This document shows positions 41,113-51,270 of a stretch of DNA of 64,000 bases, one piece after another; the first letter of the stretch is position 1; the number at the start of each line of letters is the position of its first letter. A model generated the notes under the pieces. The model had not been told where the DNA came from. It saw only the letters and a list, made by a program, of their open reading frames with translations, and searched no databases. The stretch covers positions 558,001 to 622,000 of the forward strand of contig NZ_CP110008.1 of the NCBI RefSeq assembly GCF_025947285.1, read 5' to 3'. Origin of the DNA: Flavobacterium sp. N2820 (GTDB lineage Bacteria > Bacteroidota > Bacteroidia > Flavobacteriales > Flavobacteriaceae). Made by a program: the position numbers and the translations under genes.

Positions 41113-43947
41113 CTAAGATAATTCTTTTTTCAAAAACTGCGCTGTATAACTTTTTTTATTTTTGACAATTTCTTCGGGAGTTCCTTTTGCTACAACCTCT
41201 CCACCACCTTTTCCACCTTCGTAACCAATATCAATTACATAATCTGCCAATTTCACAACATCTAAATTATGTTCAATAATTAACACTGTATTTCCTTTTT
41301 CAACCAAGACATTAATTACATCCATTAATACTCGAATGTCTTCAAAATGTAATCCTGTAGTGGGTTCATCTAAAATATAAAACGTGTTACCCGTATCTTT
41401 TTTGGAAAGTTCTGTAGCCAATTTAATACGTTGGGCTTCACCACCTGAAAGTGTTGTGCTTTGTTGACCTAATGTAATATAACCTAATCCAACATCTTGA
41501 ATCGTTTTAACTTTTCGATAGATTTTCGGAATATTTTCAAAGAATTCTACTGCTTCATCTACTGTCATGTTCAACACATCTGAAATCGATTTTCCTTTGT
41601 AACGAATTTCTAAAGTTTCTCTATTGAAGCGTTTTCCCATACAGGTTTCGCATTCCACATATACATCTGGTAAAAAGCTCATTTCAATCGTTCTAACACC
41701 AGAACCTTCACAAGTTTCACAACGACCGCCTTTTACATTGAAACTAAATCTTCCTGGTTTATAACCACGAATCATGGCTTCTGGCGTTTGTGTGTATAAA
41801 CTTCTTATTTCTGAAAAAACATCGGTATAAGTAGCTGGATTTGAACGTGGTGTTCTTCCAATCGGACTTTGGTCGATGTCGATAACTTTATCAATATGTT
41901 CTAAACCTTCTATCTTCTTATAAGGTTGTGGTTTTTTTACCGCATTAAAAAAATGTGCGTTTAATATCGGATACAAGGTTTCGTTAATCAATGTCGATTT
42001 TCCACTTCCCGAAACACCCGTAACGCAAACTAATTTTCCTAATGGAATTTCAATTGAAACATTTTTTAAATTATTCCCCGTTGCACCTGATAGTTTGATT
42101 GATTTTCCGTTGCCTTCTCTACGTGTTTTTGGTACTTCAATCTTCATTTTACCGTTTAAATATTGTGCGGTAATCGTATCTTCTTTTAATAGTTCTTTCG
42201 GTGTTCCTTTACTGATGATTTGTCCTCCAAAACGACCGGCTTTAGGACCAATATCAATGACATAATCGGCACGTTCGATCATGTCTTTGTCGTGTTCTAC
42301 TACGATTACTGAGTTTCCAATGTCACGTAAACTTTCTAACGATTTTATTAATCGTTCGTTGTCTCTTTGGTGCAAACCAATACTTGGTTCATCTAAAATA
42401 TACAAAACACCAACCAATTGCGAACCAATTTGCGTAGCCAATCGAATACGTTGTGCTTCACCACCAGAAAGCGATTTGGAACTTCTGTTTAATGATAAAT
42501 AATTCAAACCAACGTCTAATAAAAATTGCAATCTCGCTGTAATTTCTTTTACAACTTCAACTGCAATAACTTTTTGTTTTTCAGATAAATGATTATCTAA
42601 ATCTGCAAACCATACTGATAATTCGGCAATGTCCATTTGAACTAATTCGCCGATGTTTTTTCCGTTTAATTTGAAATATAATGATTCTTTTCTCAAACGT
42701 GTGCCTTCACAATCTGGACAATTATTTTCGTCCATAAATTCTTTTGCCCAGCGTTTAATGCTTGCCGAATCGGAATTATCGTATTGATTTTTAATGAAGT
42801 TTGAAATCCCTTCAAAATCGATTTTATAATCTTTAGTAATCCCCATAACCTTTGATACGACTGAGAATTTTTCGTTTCCTCCATACAAAATCATATCCAT
42901 TGCTTCCTGCGGAATATCTTCAATGGCATCGGTTATTTTGAAATCATATTTTTGAGCAATTATTTCCAATTGCTTGAAAATCCAAGAACTTTTATATTCT
43001 CCCAAAGGTGCAAAACCACCATTTTTAATTGATGATTTCGGATTCGGAATAATTTTCTGTAAATTGATTTCATTCACAGTTCCTAATCCGTTACAACACG
43101 GACAAGCTCCTTTTGGAGAATTGAATGAAAAATTATTTGGTTCAGGATTTGGATACGAAATTCCAGAAGTTGGACACATCAAATTACGGCTGTAAAAGCG
43201 CACTTCTTGACTTTCTTGTTCAATCACCATCATTACGTCATCACCATGATACATAGCGGTTTTGATACTTTCCGATAAACGCTTGTCGGTATCTTCTTCG
43301 GTATCAATTGCCATTCTATCAATAACAATTTCAATATCATGCGTTTTATAACGATCGACTTTCATGCCAAATTCTAAATCCCGAATTTGACAATTCACAC
43401 GAACTTTTAAGAAACCTTGCTTGGCAATTTGTTCAAATAATTCGCGATAATGTCCTTTACGAGAACGAACAACTGGTGCTAAAATATTGATGCGTTTTCC
43501 ATTAAAATCTTCTAAAATCAACTGTTTTATTTGGTCATCAGAATACGAAACCATTTTTTCGCCTGAGTTGTAGCTAAATGCATCGGCACCTCTTGCATAC
43601 AACAAACGTAAGAAATCATATATTTCTGTAATAGTTCCAACGGTTGAACGAGGCGATTTACTAGTGGTTTTTTGCTCAATGGCAATCACAGGAGAAAGAC
43701 CGTCGATTTTATCAACATCTGGACGTTCTAATCCGCCAAGAAATTGACGTGCATAAGCAGAAAACGTTTCAATATATCTTCGTTGACCCTCGGCATAAAT
43801 TGTATCAAATGCCAATGACGATTTTCCGGAACCTGATAAACCTGTAATAACCACAAGTTTTTCACGTGGAATAGATACGTCAATATTTTTAAGGTTATGG
43901 GCTCTGGCACCAATAATTTCAATAGTTTCTTCTGTAGTGTGTTGCAT
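41113..43947 (-). CDS. uvrA: Excinuclease ABC subunit A
   Basis: 944 residues from the ATG at 43947; a TTG four codons upstream is in frame but weaker. Two ABC ATPase halves: Walker [10 protein letters not shown] (36-44) and GVSGSGKST, signatures [17 protein letters not shown] and [16 protein letters not shown], and both Walker B/D-loop segments ([28 protein letters not shown]). Zinc ligands: [16 protein letters not shown] and CETCEGSG with CETCMGK. It scans DNA for bulky damage and loads UvrB. A minus-strand TATCTTTG box at 43964-43971 is a possible promoter. Confidence 0.97.
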   Translation of the reverse strand: MQHTTEETIEIIGARAHNLKNIDVSIPREKLVVITGLSGSGKSSLAFDTIYAEGQRRYIETFSAYARQFLGGLERPDVDKIDGLSPVIAIEQKTTSKSPRSTVGTITEIYDFLRLLYARGADAFSYNSGEKMVSYSDDQIKQLILEDFNGKRINILAPVVRSRKGHYRELFEQIAKQGFLKVRVNCQIRDLEFGMKVDRYKTHDIEIVIDRMAIDTEEDTDKRLSESIKTAMYHGDDVMMVIEQESQEVRFYSRNLMCPTSGISYPNPEPNNFSFNSPKGACPCCNGLGTVNEINLQKIIPNPKSSIKNGGFAPLGEYKSSWIFKQLEIIAQKYDFKITDAIEDIPQEAMDMILYGGNEKFSVVSKVMGITKDYKIDFEGISNFIKNQYDNSDSASIKRWAKEFMDENNCPDCEGTRLRKESLYFKLNGKNIGELVQMDIAELSVWFADLDNHLSEKQKVIAVEVVKEITARLQFLLDVGLNYLSLNRSSKSLSGGEAQRIRLATQIGSQLVGVLYILDEPSIGLHQRDNERLIKSLESLRDIGNSVIVVEHDKDMIERADYVIDIGPKAGRFGGQIISKGTPKELLKEDTITAQYLNGKMKIEVPKTRREGNGKSIKLSGATGNNLKNVSIEIPLGKLVCVTGVSGSGKSTLINETLYPILNAHFFNAVKKPQPYKKIEGLEHIDKVIDIDQSPIGRTPRSNPATYTDVFSEIRSLYTQTPEAMIRGYKPGRFSFNVKGGRCETCEGSGVRTIEMSFLPDVYVECETCMGKRFNRETLEIRYKGKSISDVLNMTVDEAVEFFENIPKIYRKVKTIQDVGLGYITLGQQSTTLSGGEAQRIKLATELSKKDTGNTFYILDEPTTGLHFEDIRVLMDVINVLVEKGNTVLIIEHNLDVVKLADYVIDIGYEGGKGGGEVVAKGTPEEIVKNKKSYTAQFLKKELS

Positions 43948-44032
43948 AATTTTTGGCAAAACGCAAAGATACTGATTTTAGTGCTAAAATTTAGGTAGAA
44001 GTAAGAATAAGAATTTGTTAAATATGGTACAT

Positions 44033-45850
44033 TTATTCAATAATCATCGATTTTAGGCGATGTCTATATTTTTCCAAAATTAATTGTTTGTGCATAAAAC
44101 CAAGAAAGACACCATTTTTTAGTACCGGTAAAACTTTACATTCTGAAGCATCAAATTTATCCATGATGGTTTCAAGTGTTTCATCATAGAAAATTAGTTC
44201 TTTTGGTTGCTGCATGATTTCTTCAACCGATGTATATTTCACTTTGAATTGTGAGAAAACAATAGGGCGAATTTCATCCAAATGAATAAGTCCTAACAAG
44301 TTATTTTTTTCGTCTAAAACGGGAAAAATATGTTCGTCTGTTTCTTGAATTTTCTGAACCAATTCTTCTAAACTATTGCTCAACGAAATTGGTTTAAAAT
44401 CGGTTTGAATAAGTTTAGAAACATCGATAGAATTTAAAATATTGGTATCGCGATTATCGGTGAAAACTTCCCCTTTATCTGCTAAATTTTTAATGTCAAA
44501 TGAATAGGGTTCAAAACGTTTAGAAATGGCAAAACTCACAGATGAAACAATCATTAAAGGAACCATCAAATTATAACCACCTGTAATTTCTGCAATTAAG
44601 AAAATTGCGGTTAAAGGTGCATGAAACAATCCGCTTAGAATTCCTGCCATTCCTACTAAAGTAAAATTTCCAATAGGAAGCTTTGTAAAACCTGTTAAAT
44701 TAAAAAAGGTAGCCACCGAAAACCCTAAATAGGAACCCACAAATAGGGAAGGAGCAAAATTGCCTCCATTTCCACCAGCACCAAGCGTTAAACTGGTTGC
44801 ATACACTTTGATTAACATCGTTAAACTAACAAAAATTAGCAAAATCCAAGATGAATCTTGGAAGCGTTCAAAAACTGTATTTTGCACTAATTTTGCGGAC
44901 TGATTGTCGGCTAATAACTTGATGCTTTCATATCCTTCGCCAAAAAGTGATGGAAAAAAGAAAATTAAAATACCTAAAATTCCCGCACCAAATAAAGCTT
45001 TGTTGATGTAATTAAATTTTAATTTAGCAAAATAATGTTCTATTTTTCGGAATGTTCTGGCATAATTTATTGAAACAAATCCGCTTAAAACACCTAATAA
45101 AATGTAATAAGGCAGATTATGAAAATCAAAAAATTGTACCTTTTTAAAGGAAAATAAAATGGTATCGTTCAAAACTATTGTAGAAATTAAAGCACCTGTT
45201 GCCGCACTAATCATAATTGGAATAAATGCGGTAATACTAATTTCGGCTAAAACTACTTCAATAGCAAATAAAACACCTGCTATTGGAGCGTTGAAGGCAG
45301 CACCTATACCGGCTGCAACACCACAGGCTAATAACAGCGTTCTATCTTTATAACTTAGTCTGTAATTTTGTGCATAATTACTTCCAAAAGCAGCTCCAGT
45401 AATGGTAATTGGTGATTCTAAACCTGCGCTTCCGCCCATACCAACAGTAAACGAACTCGTTATAATTTGGGCAAACATTTGTTTTCTGGGCATAATGCCT
45501 CGCTTTTTGGCTACAGCATACATAATTTGCGAAGTTCCTTTTTCTATAGAACCTTCTAATACTTTTTTAATAATGATTACCGTGATGATAATTCCGATAA
45601 TAGGCAAAGTACTATTACTAAACGGAAGGTGTAAGATGTCATCTAATTTTTGGGATGATTTAAAAACCCAGTGTGCAAACGATTTTAGAATTATTACGGC
45701 TAAGGCTGATGAAATACCCACTAAAACACAAGATAAATAGATGAATTGTCTCGGCGTGAGTAATGCTTTCAAAATAAAAATCAATCGTTCAAGTTTTCTA
45801 AAACTTCTGTTTAGGAATCTTTTTAACTGAAAGGCTCTATCTTTTGGCAT
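44033..45850 (-). CDS. ClC-family chloride channel/transporter with CBS pair
   Basis: 605 residues. Membrane core of about 35-440 with selectivity and gating motifs GSAGLESPI (140-148, gating Glu145) and GGNGGNFAPSLFVG. Two CBS domains lie in the C-terminal 130 residues (LIQTDFKPISLSNSLEELV ... ; EEIMQQPKELIFYDETLETIM ...). The inner-gate segment reads APIAGVLFAIEVVLAE, with Val at the position of the proton Glu203 of ClC-ec1, as in channel-type members, so it may not be a proton antiporter. CBS domains suggest control by nucleotides. Monocistronic. Confidence 0.9.
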   Translation of the reverse strand: MPKDRAFQLKRFLNRSFRKLERLIFILKALLTPRQFIYLSCVLVGISSALAVIILKSFAHWVFKSSQKLDDILHLPFSNSTLPIIGIIITVIIIKKVLEGSIEKGTSQIMYAVAKKRGIMPRKQMFAQIITSSFTVGMGGSAGLESPITITGAAFGSNYAQNYRLSYKDRTLLLACGVAAGIGAAFNAPIAGVLFAIEVVLAEISITAFIPIMISAATGALISTIVLNDTILFSFKKVQFFDFHNLPYYILLGVLSGFVSINYARTFRKIEHYFAKLKFNYINKALFGAGILGILIFFFPSLFGEGYESIKLLADNQSAKLVQNTVFERFQDSSWILLIFVSLTMLIKVYATSLTLGAGGNGGNFAPSLFVGSYLGFSVATFFNLTGFTKLPIGNFTLVGMAGILSGLFHAPLTAIFLIAEITGGYNLMVPLMIVSSVSFAISKRFEPYSFDIKNLADKGEVFTDNRDTNILNSIDVSKLIQTDFKPISLSNSLEELVQKIQETDEHIFPVLDEKNNLLGLIHLDEIRPIVFSQFKVKYTSVEEIMQQPKELIFYDETLETIMDKFDASECKVLPVLKNGVFLGFMHKQLILEKYRHRLKSMIIE

Positions 45851-45902
45851 TTTTTTTAAACTATTTTACGAAGGTACTTGAATTAATTTAAAAAATAAAA
45901 AA

Positions 45903-46490
45903 TCATTCCAAATCAATTATTTTTTGTTGACACGAAACAGTTAATTCTTCAAAGAAGAGAAAAAATTCCGATTCAAATTCGGAGTAAAAATCTTGTAATT
46001 CCACAACAGCTTCTTGCATATTGGCTCTGTGCTTGGTTTTGTAATCCATTTGAAACAGTATCATTTCTAAACCTTCTATTGTTGCATAACTAACCAACCA
46101 ATTTCGGGCAATCATATACGGCATCATTCCTTTGATTCTTTCCGTTAAAATATCGTAGTTGTCTTGTAATAATTGATAGAAATCGTTGGCATAATCTTCT
46201 AATTTTTCATTGGAAAACTTGCTCCAGTTTTTTGCCAAAAAATGATCATACAAAATATCCATAATCACACCCGAATAATGACCATATTTTTCATGTAAAC
46301 GGTGTTTGCTTCGTCTGTAAATGGGGTGTGAATCAGTAAAACTATCAATGTGGCGGTGTAATAAAATACCTTTTTTGATTTCAGGTGCATACTTTTCATA
46401 ATCGTTTCCTTTGATACTATCTGCCATGAAATTTCCGATTTTTAACAAATCGTTGGTTCCTGATAAGTAAATATGTGCAAGATAGTTCAT
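45903..46490 (-). CDS. acpH: Acyl-carrier-protein phosphodiesterase (DUF479)
   Basis: 195 residues. AcpH-type HD-like helical enzyme that removes the 4'-phosphopantetheine arm from ACP. Typical segments: MNYLAHIYLSG, IGNFMADSIKG, GILLHRHIDSFTDSHP and SGVIMDILYDHFLAKNW, with the metal-binding His and Asp. Length matches the family. The region upstream (46491-46675) holds AT-rich TTTAAAC-like repeats and the glmM promoter on the other strand. Confidence 0.9.
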   Translation of the reverse strand: MNYLAHIYLSGTNDLLKIGNFMADSIKGNDYEKYAPEIKKGILLHRHIDSFTDSHPIYRRSKHRLHEKYGHYSGVIMDILYDHFLAKNWSKFSNEKLEDYANDFYQLLQDNYDILTERIKGMMPYMIARNWLVSYATIEGLEMILFQMDYKTKHRANMQEAVVELQDFYSEFESEFFLFFEELTVSCQQKIIDLE

Positions 46491-46608
46491 ATTGAAAAAG
46501 CTTAGAGGGTTAAGTGGTTAGGAGTTTAAAGGTTTTAATTTCAGAAATTTCTCTCGTAAATATATAAAAATCTTTCCAAGTTTTATCTAAATCCAATTTC
46601 TAACTTTT

Positions 46609-46616
46609 TATATTTG
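46609..46616 (+). promoter_or_regulatory. -7 box for glmM
   Basis: TATATTTG about 60 bases before the ATG at 46676. The leader contains the TTTAAAC-type AT repeats. No clear -33 box. Confidence 0.4.
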
Positions 46617-46675
46617 TAGTATAATTTGGTTTACTATTAAACTTTTAGACCTTTAACTTTTTAAACTAAGATTAA

Positions 46676-48073
46676 ATGACATTAATAAAATCAATATCAG
46701 GAATTCGAGGCACAATTGGCGGTGCAGTTGGTGACAATTTAACTCCAGTTGATGCCGTAAAATTTGCTTCTGCATATGGTTCTTTTTTAAAAATAAGACA
46801 CGCTTCAAAAGGTAACGAACGATTGAAAGTAGTTATTGGTCGTGATGCACGAATTTCGGGACCAATGATTCATAATTTAGTAATGAATACCTTGGTTGGA
46901 TTAGGAATCGATGTAATTGATTTGGGTTTGTCAACTACGCCAACAGTTGAAATTGCTGTTCCGCTTGAAAAAGCTGATGGAGGAATTATTTTAACAGCTT
47001 CACACAATCCCAAACAATGGAATGCACTTAAATTGTTAAATGAAAAAGGTGAATTTTTAAGTGGAAAAGAAGGTGAGTTAATTTTAGAGATTGCTGAGAA
47101 TGAAGCTTTTGATTTTTCGGATGTAGACAATTTGGGCGAAGTTATTGAAAACAATGCTTATATGGATATTCACATAGATGAAGTGTTAGAATTGCCTTTG
47201 GTTGATGCTGATTTGGTAAAAACGAAGAAATTCAAAGTAGTAGTTGATGGTGTGAATTCGTCTGGTGGAATTATTATCCCTAATTTATTAGAACAAATGG
47301 GGGTGGAAGTCGTAAAATTATACTGCGAACCAAATGGTCATTTTCCGCACAATCCGGAGCCTTTGAAAGAACATTTGGGTGATATTTGTAAATTGGTTGT
47401 AGCAGAAAAAGCCGATTTTGGAATCGTAGTTGACCCAGATGTGGATCGATTGGCTTTCATTTCAAATGATGGTGAAATGTTCGGCGAAGAATATACTTTG
47501 GTAGCTGTAGCTGATTATGTTTTATCAAAAACTCCAGGAAATACCGTTTCAAACATGTCGTCTTCTCGTGCTTTACGCGATATTACAGAAAAACATGGTG
47601 GAACCTATCAGGCAAGTGCTGTGGGAGAAGTTAATGTTGTAGAATTAATGAAGAAAACCAATGCGATTATTGGAGGTGAAGGTAATGGTGGAATCATTTA
47701 TCCAACATCGCATTATGGAAGAGATAGCATGGTTGGCGTTGCTTTGTTTTTGACGTATTTGGCAAATCAAGATAAAACAGTTGCCGAAATTAGAGCTTCT
47801 TATCCGCAATATTACATGAGTAAAAATAAAATTGAATTAACGCCTCAAATTGATGTAGATAATGTTTTAGCTACGTTAACCGAAAAATATAAATCGGAAA
47901 ACATTACGACTATTGACGGAGTAAAAATTGATTTCCCTACTGAATGGGTACATTTAAGAAAATCAAATACAGAACCAATTATTAGAATTTATACAGAAGC
48001 GCCCACACAATCAGAAGCTGATATTTTAGCCGAAAGATTTGTTAAGGAACTAAAAGAAATAGCAGGGATTTAA
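46676..48073 (+). CDS. glmM: Phosphoglucosamine mutase
   Basis: 465 residues. Alpha-D-phosphohexomutase: phosphorylated Ser109 in TASHNPKQWNALK, metal loop DPDVDRLAF, sugar-binding GEGNGGIIYP and phosphate-binding RKSNTEPIIRIYTEA. The GGIILTASHNP style and length fit the Bacteroidota GlmM group; a role as phosphomannomutase cannot be fully excluded. It makes glucosamine-1-phosphate for peptidoglycan and LPS. Ends at a bidirectional terminator shared with RidA. Confidence 0.92.
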   Translation: MTLIKSISGIRGTIGGAVGDNLTPVDAVKFASAYGSFLKIRHASKGNERLKVVIGRDARISGPMIHNLVMNTLVGLGIDVIDLGLSTTPTVEIAVPLEKADGGIILTASHNPKQWNALKLLNEKGEFLSGKEGELILEIAENEAFDFSDVDNLGEVIENNAYMDIHIDEVLELPLVDADLVKTKKFKVVVDGVNSSGGIIIPNLLEQMGVEVVKLYCEPNGHFPHNPEPLKEHLGDICKLVVAEKADFGIVVDPDVDRLAFISNDGEMFGEEYTLVAVADYVLSKTPGNTVSNMSSSRALRDITEKHGGTYQASAVGEVNVVELMKKTNAIIGGEGNGGIIYPTSHYGRDSMVGVALFLTYLANQDKTVAEIRASYPQYYMSKNKIELTPQIDVDNVLATLTEKYKSENITTIDGVKIDFPTEWVHLRKSNTEPIIRIYTEAPTQSEADILAERFVKELKEIAGI

Positions 48074-48075
48074 AT

Positions 48076-48107
48076 AAAAAAGGTCAGAGTTTAATCTGAC
48101 CTTTTTT
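48076..48107. terminator. Bidirectional terminator between glmM and ridA
   Basis: A6-GGTCAGA and TCTGACC-T6 pair across a 6-base loop. The stem core repeats the one at 40264-40295. Confidence 0.85.
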
Positions 48108-48108
48108 A

Positions 48109-48489
48109 TTATTTTATGGCAATCATTGAAATTTCAATGTTTACATTTTTTGGTAAACAAGCTACTTGAACCGTTTCTCGGGCTGGAGCAGTTGCTTCAT
48201 CAAAATAACTCCCGTAGACAGAATTGATTCGTGTAAAATCGTTCATATTCATAATAAAAATGGAAGTTTTAATTACATTTTCGAATGTCATATCAGCTGC
48301 TGCTAAAACTGCTTTCATGTTTTCCATTACTTGTTTGGTTTCAGTTTCAATGTCATCTAAAACCAATTCCATAGTTAGTGGATTAAGGGCAATTTGTCCT
48401 GATGTATACAGAGTGTTTCCCACCAAAACCGCTTGGTTATATGGACCAATAGGAGCAGGCGCATTTTCGGTATAAATTATTTTTTTCAT
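48109..48489 (-). CDS. ridA: RidA family reactive imine deaminase
   Basis: 126 residues, the family length. Trimeric cytosolic enzyme that hydrolyses reactive enamine and imine intermediates from PLP enzymes. Conserved YTSGQIALNP, and the active Arg in PARETVQVACLP. Starts 25 bases after the lptD stop, so it is probably co-transcribed. Confidence 0.94.
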   Translation of the reverse strand: MKKIIYTENAPAPIGPYNQAVLVGNTLYTSGQIALNPLTMELVLDDIETETKQVMENMKAVLAAADMTFENVIKTSIFIMNMNDFTRINSVYGSYFDEATAPARETVQVACLPKNVNIEISMIAIK

Positions 48490-48514
48490 GGAAATTTAAT
48501 TTTTAAAAATCTAA

Positions 48515-51199
48515 TTAAAATACTCTATCTGGTAATTGACGTTTGTCATATTTTATATCGCTCAACACAGAAGAAGAAATTCCTATGAAAAATCCCCAAT
48601 AGGTGTTTGTACCAAATGGAACCCAATTAAAACTCATGCGCCAACTTTCTAAATCTCTTTCAAAACGCAATTGTGTAAAAGTAACCCCTTTTTGTTTGAA
48701 ATCATATCCTGAGGAAAATCCCACTTTCCATCGAGGTGCTAATTCAACATTTCCTGAAGCCATTAAAGATTGTGATGAAATGTCATTTTCGCGATTTGAA
48801 TTACTATAGGTTACCGAGTAGGCTAAACGTAAATCCCAAGGTAGTTTTGTAGCATACCATTCATAATTACCTTCCTTTTCAGTTTCTTCCTCATCTTTGT
48901 TAAATAGACTTTGTCTAGAATCACTTAAATCGGAGCTTGTGCCAAATAAATCGTCACCTGTTCCACCGTTTTGTAGGTTTTGTTTATCGGTTTTCTTTTC
49001 CTTATCGGTACTAGAAAAAGCATAATTAATTGTCATGTTTGCACTAGTCATTCTAAAAAGACTTCCTCCATTGTCAATATTGAATTTTTCAATTCTTTTT
49101 CCTGAGTTGTCTATTGCATAAGGGTCAAGAGTTGTTGCAAAGTTGATATTCATTTTTTGTTTGAACAATTGCGTTCCTCCTGAAATACGCATTGGTGACC
49201 AAGCCAATGAATCAGCTGCTAAATTGTAACTTGTTGCTAAATTTAAGTTATTAATTAACATTACTTTTTTAGGTTCTCCTTTTTTACTTTCGTTATCCTT
49301 AACTTTAGCTTCAAATGTGTTGCTTAAAGAAAAACCTAGATTATTTGAATAACTTTTTCCAGGTGCACCAAATAATCCACCATCAAATTTAGTATATTCT
49401 TCTGTTGTTAATCCAGTTGCATCAATTGCATAAGTGTCGAAATATTGTTCAAAACTTGGTGTATAACCATAGGAAATATTTGGACGCATTACATGTCTAA
49501 TGGCTTGGATTTTTTTGTCTTCGCCGAAATTAAATGTACCATAAATTGTAGTTCCAATTCCTGCACTAAAGTTATAAGTTCTAAAAGCTTCAAATCCTTT
49601 TTGATCTTCCGTAATTACTTCGTTTTCAATTGTACTGAAGTATTTTTTTACGGTGTTAAATGCCCAAACTTCATTGTAAGCAGCTCCTAACGAAACACTA
49701 AAATACTTAAAAATTTTAAAGTTGGTGTTGATTGGAATACTGTGCTGAAATCCTGTTTTTGCATCTCTAAACATTTGTGATTTAAAAAATAATGAATCTG
49801 CAGTTTTAATTCTATTTTCGCCTCTTATGTTATATTGTAAATTGATGTTCTTAAAAAAACCTTTTTTTACTCCATCTTTTGGAGCAAAAGGGAAAATTCG
49901 ATCTACACTTGCTTGAAATGTAGGTAAAGTCATATCTATTTGTTCCGAATTAGTATTTTGAGAATGTGTAGCCGATAACGACATATTTACTTGTGGAACA
50001 GTTTGAAAAGTTTTTGAATACGAAACGGAAGAACTTAAATTGTTATTTAATCCAGCTCCTACATTATTTAAATTTACAGATTGTCTAAAATATTGACTAC
50101 TTCCCAAGTTAACAGAAGCTGAAAACCTAGAATTAGCAGCCGCTTTTGCATCTTGGCTGTGCGACCATTGAATATTATATTGTTTAGATTTTATATAATC
50201 AGGAAAACCTTTTTCACTTTGAATATTGTTTTCAAAACGAAGATTTACACGTCCGTTGAATTTATAACGTTTGGCATAACTACTCTCGGCCCTTAATCCA
50301 TAGCTACCATTGGTATAATAATCACCAAGCACGGCCAAATCATAATAATCACTTAAAGCAAAATAATAGCCACCGTTTTGTAAAAAATAACCTTGTCTGT
50401 TATTTTGTCCTGGTGTTGGCATAATAAATCCAGAAATGCTTTCTTCGGTCATCGGAAAATAAGCAAACGGGAGTCCAATAGGAGTGGGTACATCTGCAAT
50501 TACTAAATTACTTAGGCCTGCAACTACTTTTTTCTTTGGGACAAATTTTACTTTTCGAATTAGAATATAGTATTCTGGATCATCAATATTTTTAGAGGAT
50601 GTTAATCGTGCATTTTTCATGAAAAAAACAGAGTCATTTTCACGTTTAGAAATTTCAGCTTTAATGTTTAATTCACCTTGTTTGGTTCTTGAATTCCAAA
50701 TTAAAGCTTTTCCAGTAACATTATTGTAAACAATAGAATCAGGTTCAACTACATTGCTTCCTTGTGTAAAAACAGGACGTTGAATAAAGTTTCCGGCTGA
50801 ATCTTTAATTCTTCCAGCATACACTTGTTTTTTATCAAAATCATATACAATTTTTCCTGCTTTTATATCAAAATCCGTGTATTTAATTGAAGCTTCATTA
50901 TACAAAGTGAGTTGCTTTTTTTTCTGATCCATTTTTTCATAATCCTTTGCTTTCATATTCACAATTCCATCTAAAAAGGGTTTCTTTTTTTTAGATGAAT
51001 CTTGGACAGTAGAATCTTTTACTTTTACAAGGTCAATAGAATTAAGTTTTATAGAATCGGTAAACTTAATTTCTTGAGAAAAAACTGACGTTGTTCCTAA
51101 TGTTAGTAAAATTACTGAAAAAACGATATGAAATAACTTTGTATGCAATGCTTTTAATAGTATTTTTGTAAAAATTTGGCTCACTTTTTGAAGTGTCAA
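48515..51199 (-). CDS. lptD: LPS assembly outer membrane protein LptD
   Basis: Up to 894 residues. The first part (about 50-230) is an OstA/LptA-like beta-jellyroll domain (LYNEASIKYTDFDIKAGKIVYDFDKKQVYAGRIKD). The rest is a large barrel with ADVPTPIGLPFAYFPMTEESISGFIMP, as in flavobacterial LptD. It inserts LPS in the outer leaflet together with LptE. The start is uncertain: the frame opens with TTG at 51199, but a minus-strand TAAGTTTG (51204-51197) could be the promoter box, which would place the true start further in, at GTG 51184 or TTG 51148. A signal peptide ends near FSQE. Confidence 0.88.
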   Translation of the reverse strand: MTLQKVSQIFTKILLKALHTKLFHIVFSVILLTLGTTSVFSQEIKFTDSIKLNSIDLVKVKDSTVQDSSKKKKPFLDGIVNMKAKDYEKMDQKKKQLTLYNEASIKYTDFDIKAGKIVYDFDKKQVYAGRIKDSAGNFIQRPVFTQGSNVVEPDSIVYNNVTGKALIWNSRTKQGELNIKAEISKRENDSVFFMKNARLTSSKNIDDPEYYILIRKVKFVPKKKVVAGLSNLVIADVPTPIGLPFAYFPMTEESISGFIMPTPGQNNRQGYFLQNGGYYFALSDYYDLAVLGDYYTNGSYGLRAESSYAKRYKFNGRVNLRFENNIQSEKGFPDYIKSKQYNIQWSHSQDAKAAANSRFSASVNLGSSQYFRQSVNLNNVGAGLNNNLSSSVSYSKTFQTVPQVNMSLSATHSQNTNSEQIDMTLPTFQASVDRIFPFAPKDGVKKGFFKNINLQYNIRGENRIKTADSLFFKSQMFRDAKTGFQHSIPINTNFKIFKYFSVSLGAAYNEVWAFNTVKKYFSTIENEVITEDQKGFEAFRTYNFSAGIGTTIYGTFNFGEDKKIQAIRHVMRPNISYGYTPSFEQYFDTYAIDATGLTTEEYTKFDGGLFGAPGKSYSNNLGFSLSNTFEAKVKDNESKKGEPKKVMLINNLNLATSYNLAADSLAWSPMRISGGTQLFKQKMNINFATTLDPYAIDNSGKRIEKFNIDNGGSLFRMTSANMTINYAFSSTDKEKKTDKQNLQNGGTGDDLFGTSSDLSDSRQSLFNKDEEETEKEGNYEWYATKLPWDLRLAYSVTYSNSNRENDISSQSLMASGNVELAPRWKVGFSSGYDFKQKGVTFTQLRFERDLESWRMSFNWVPFGTNTYWGFFIGISSSVLSDIKYDKRQLPDRVF

Positions 51200-51270
51200 A
51201 CTTACATATATTTTTTTGCAAAAATAACGTTTTAATAAAATTATAACTTATAATCTCTCGGAATAACTTT

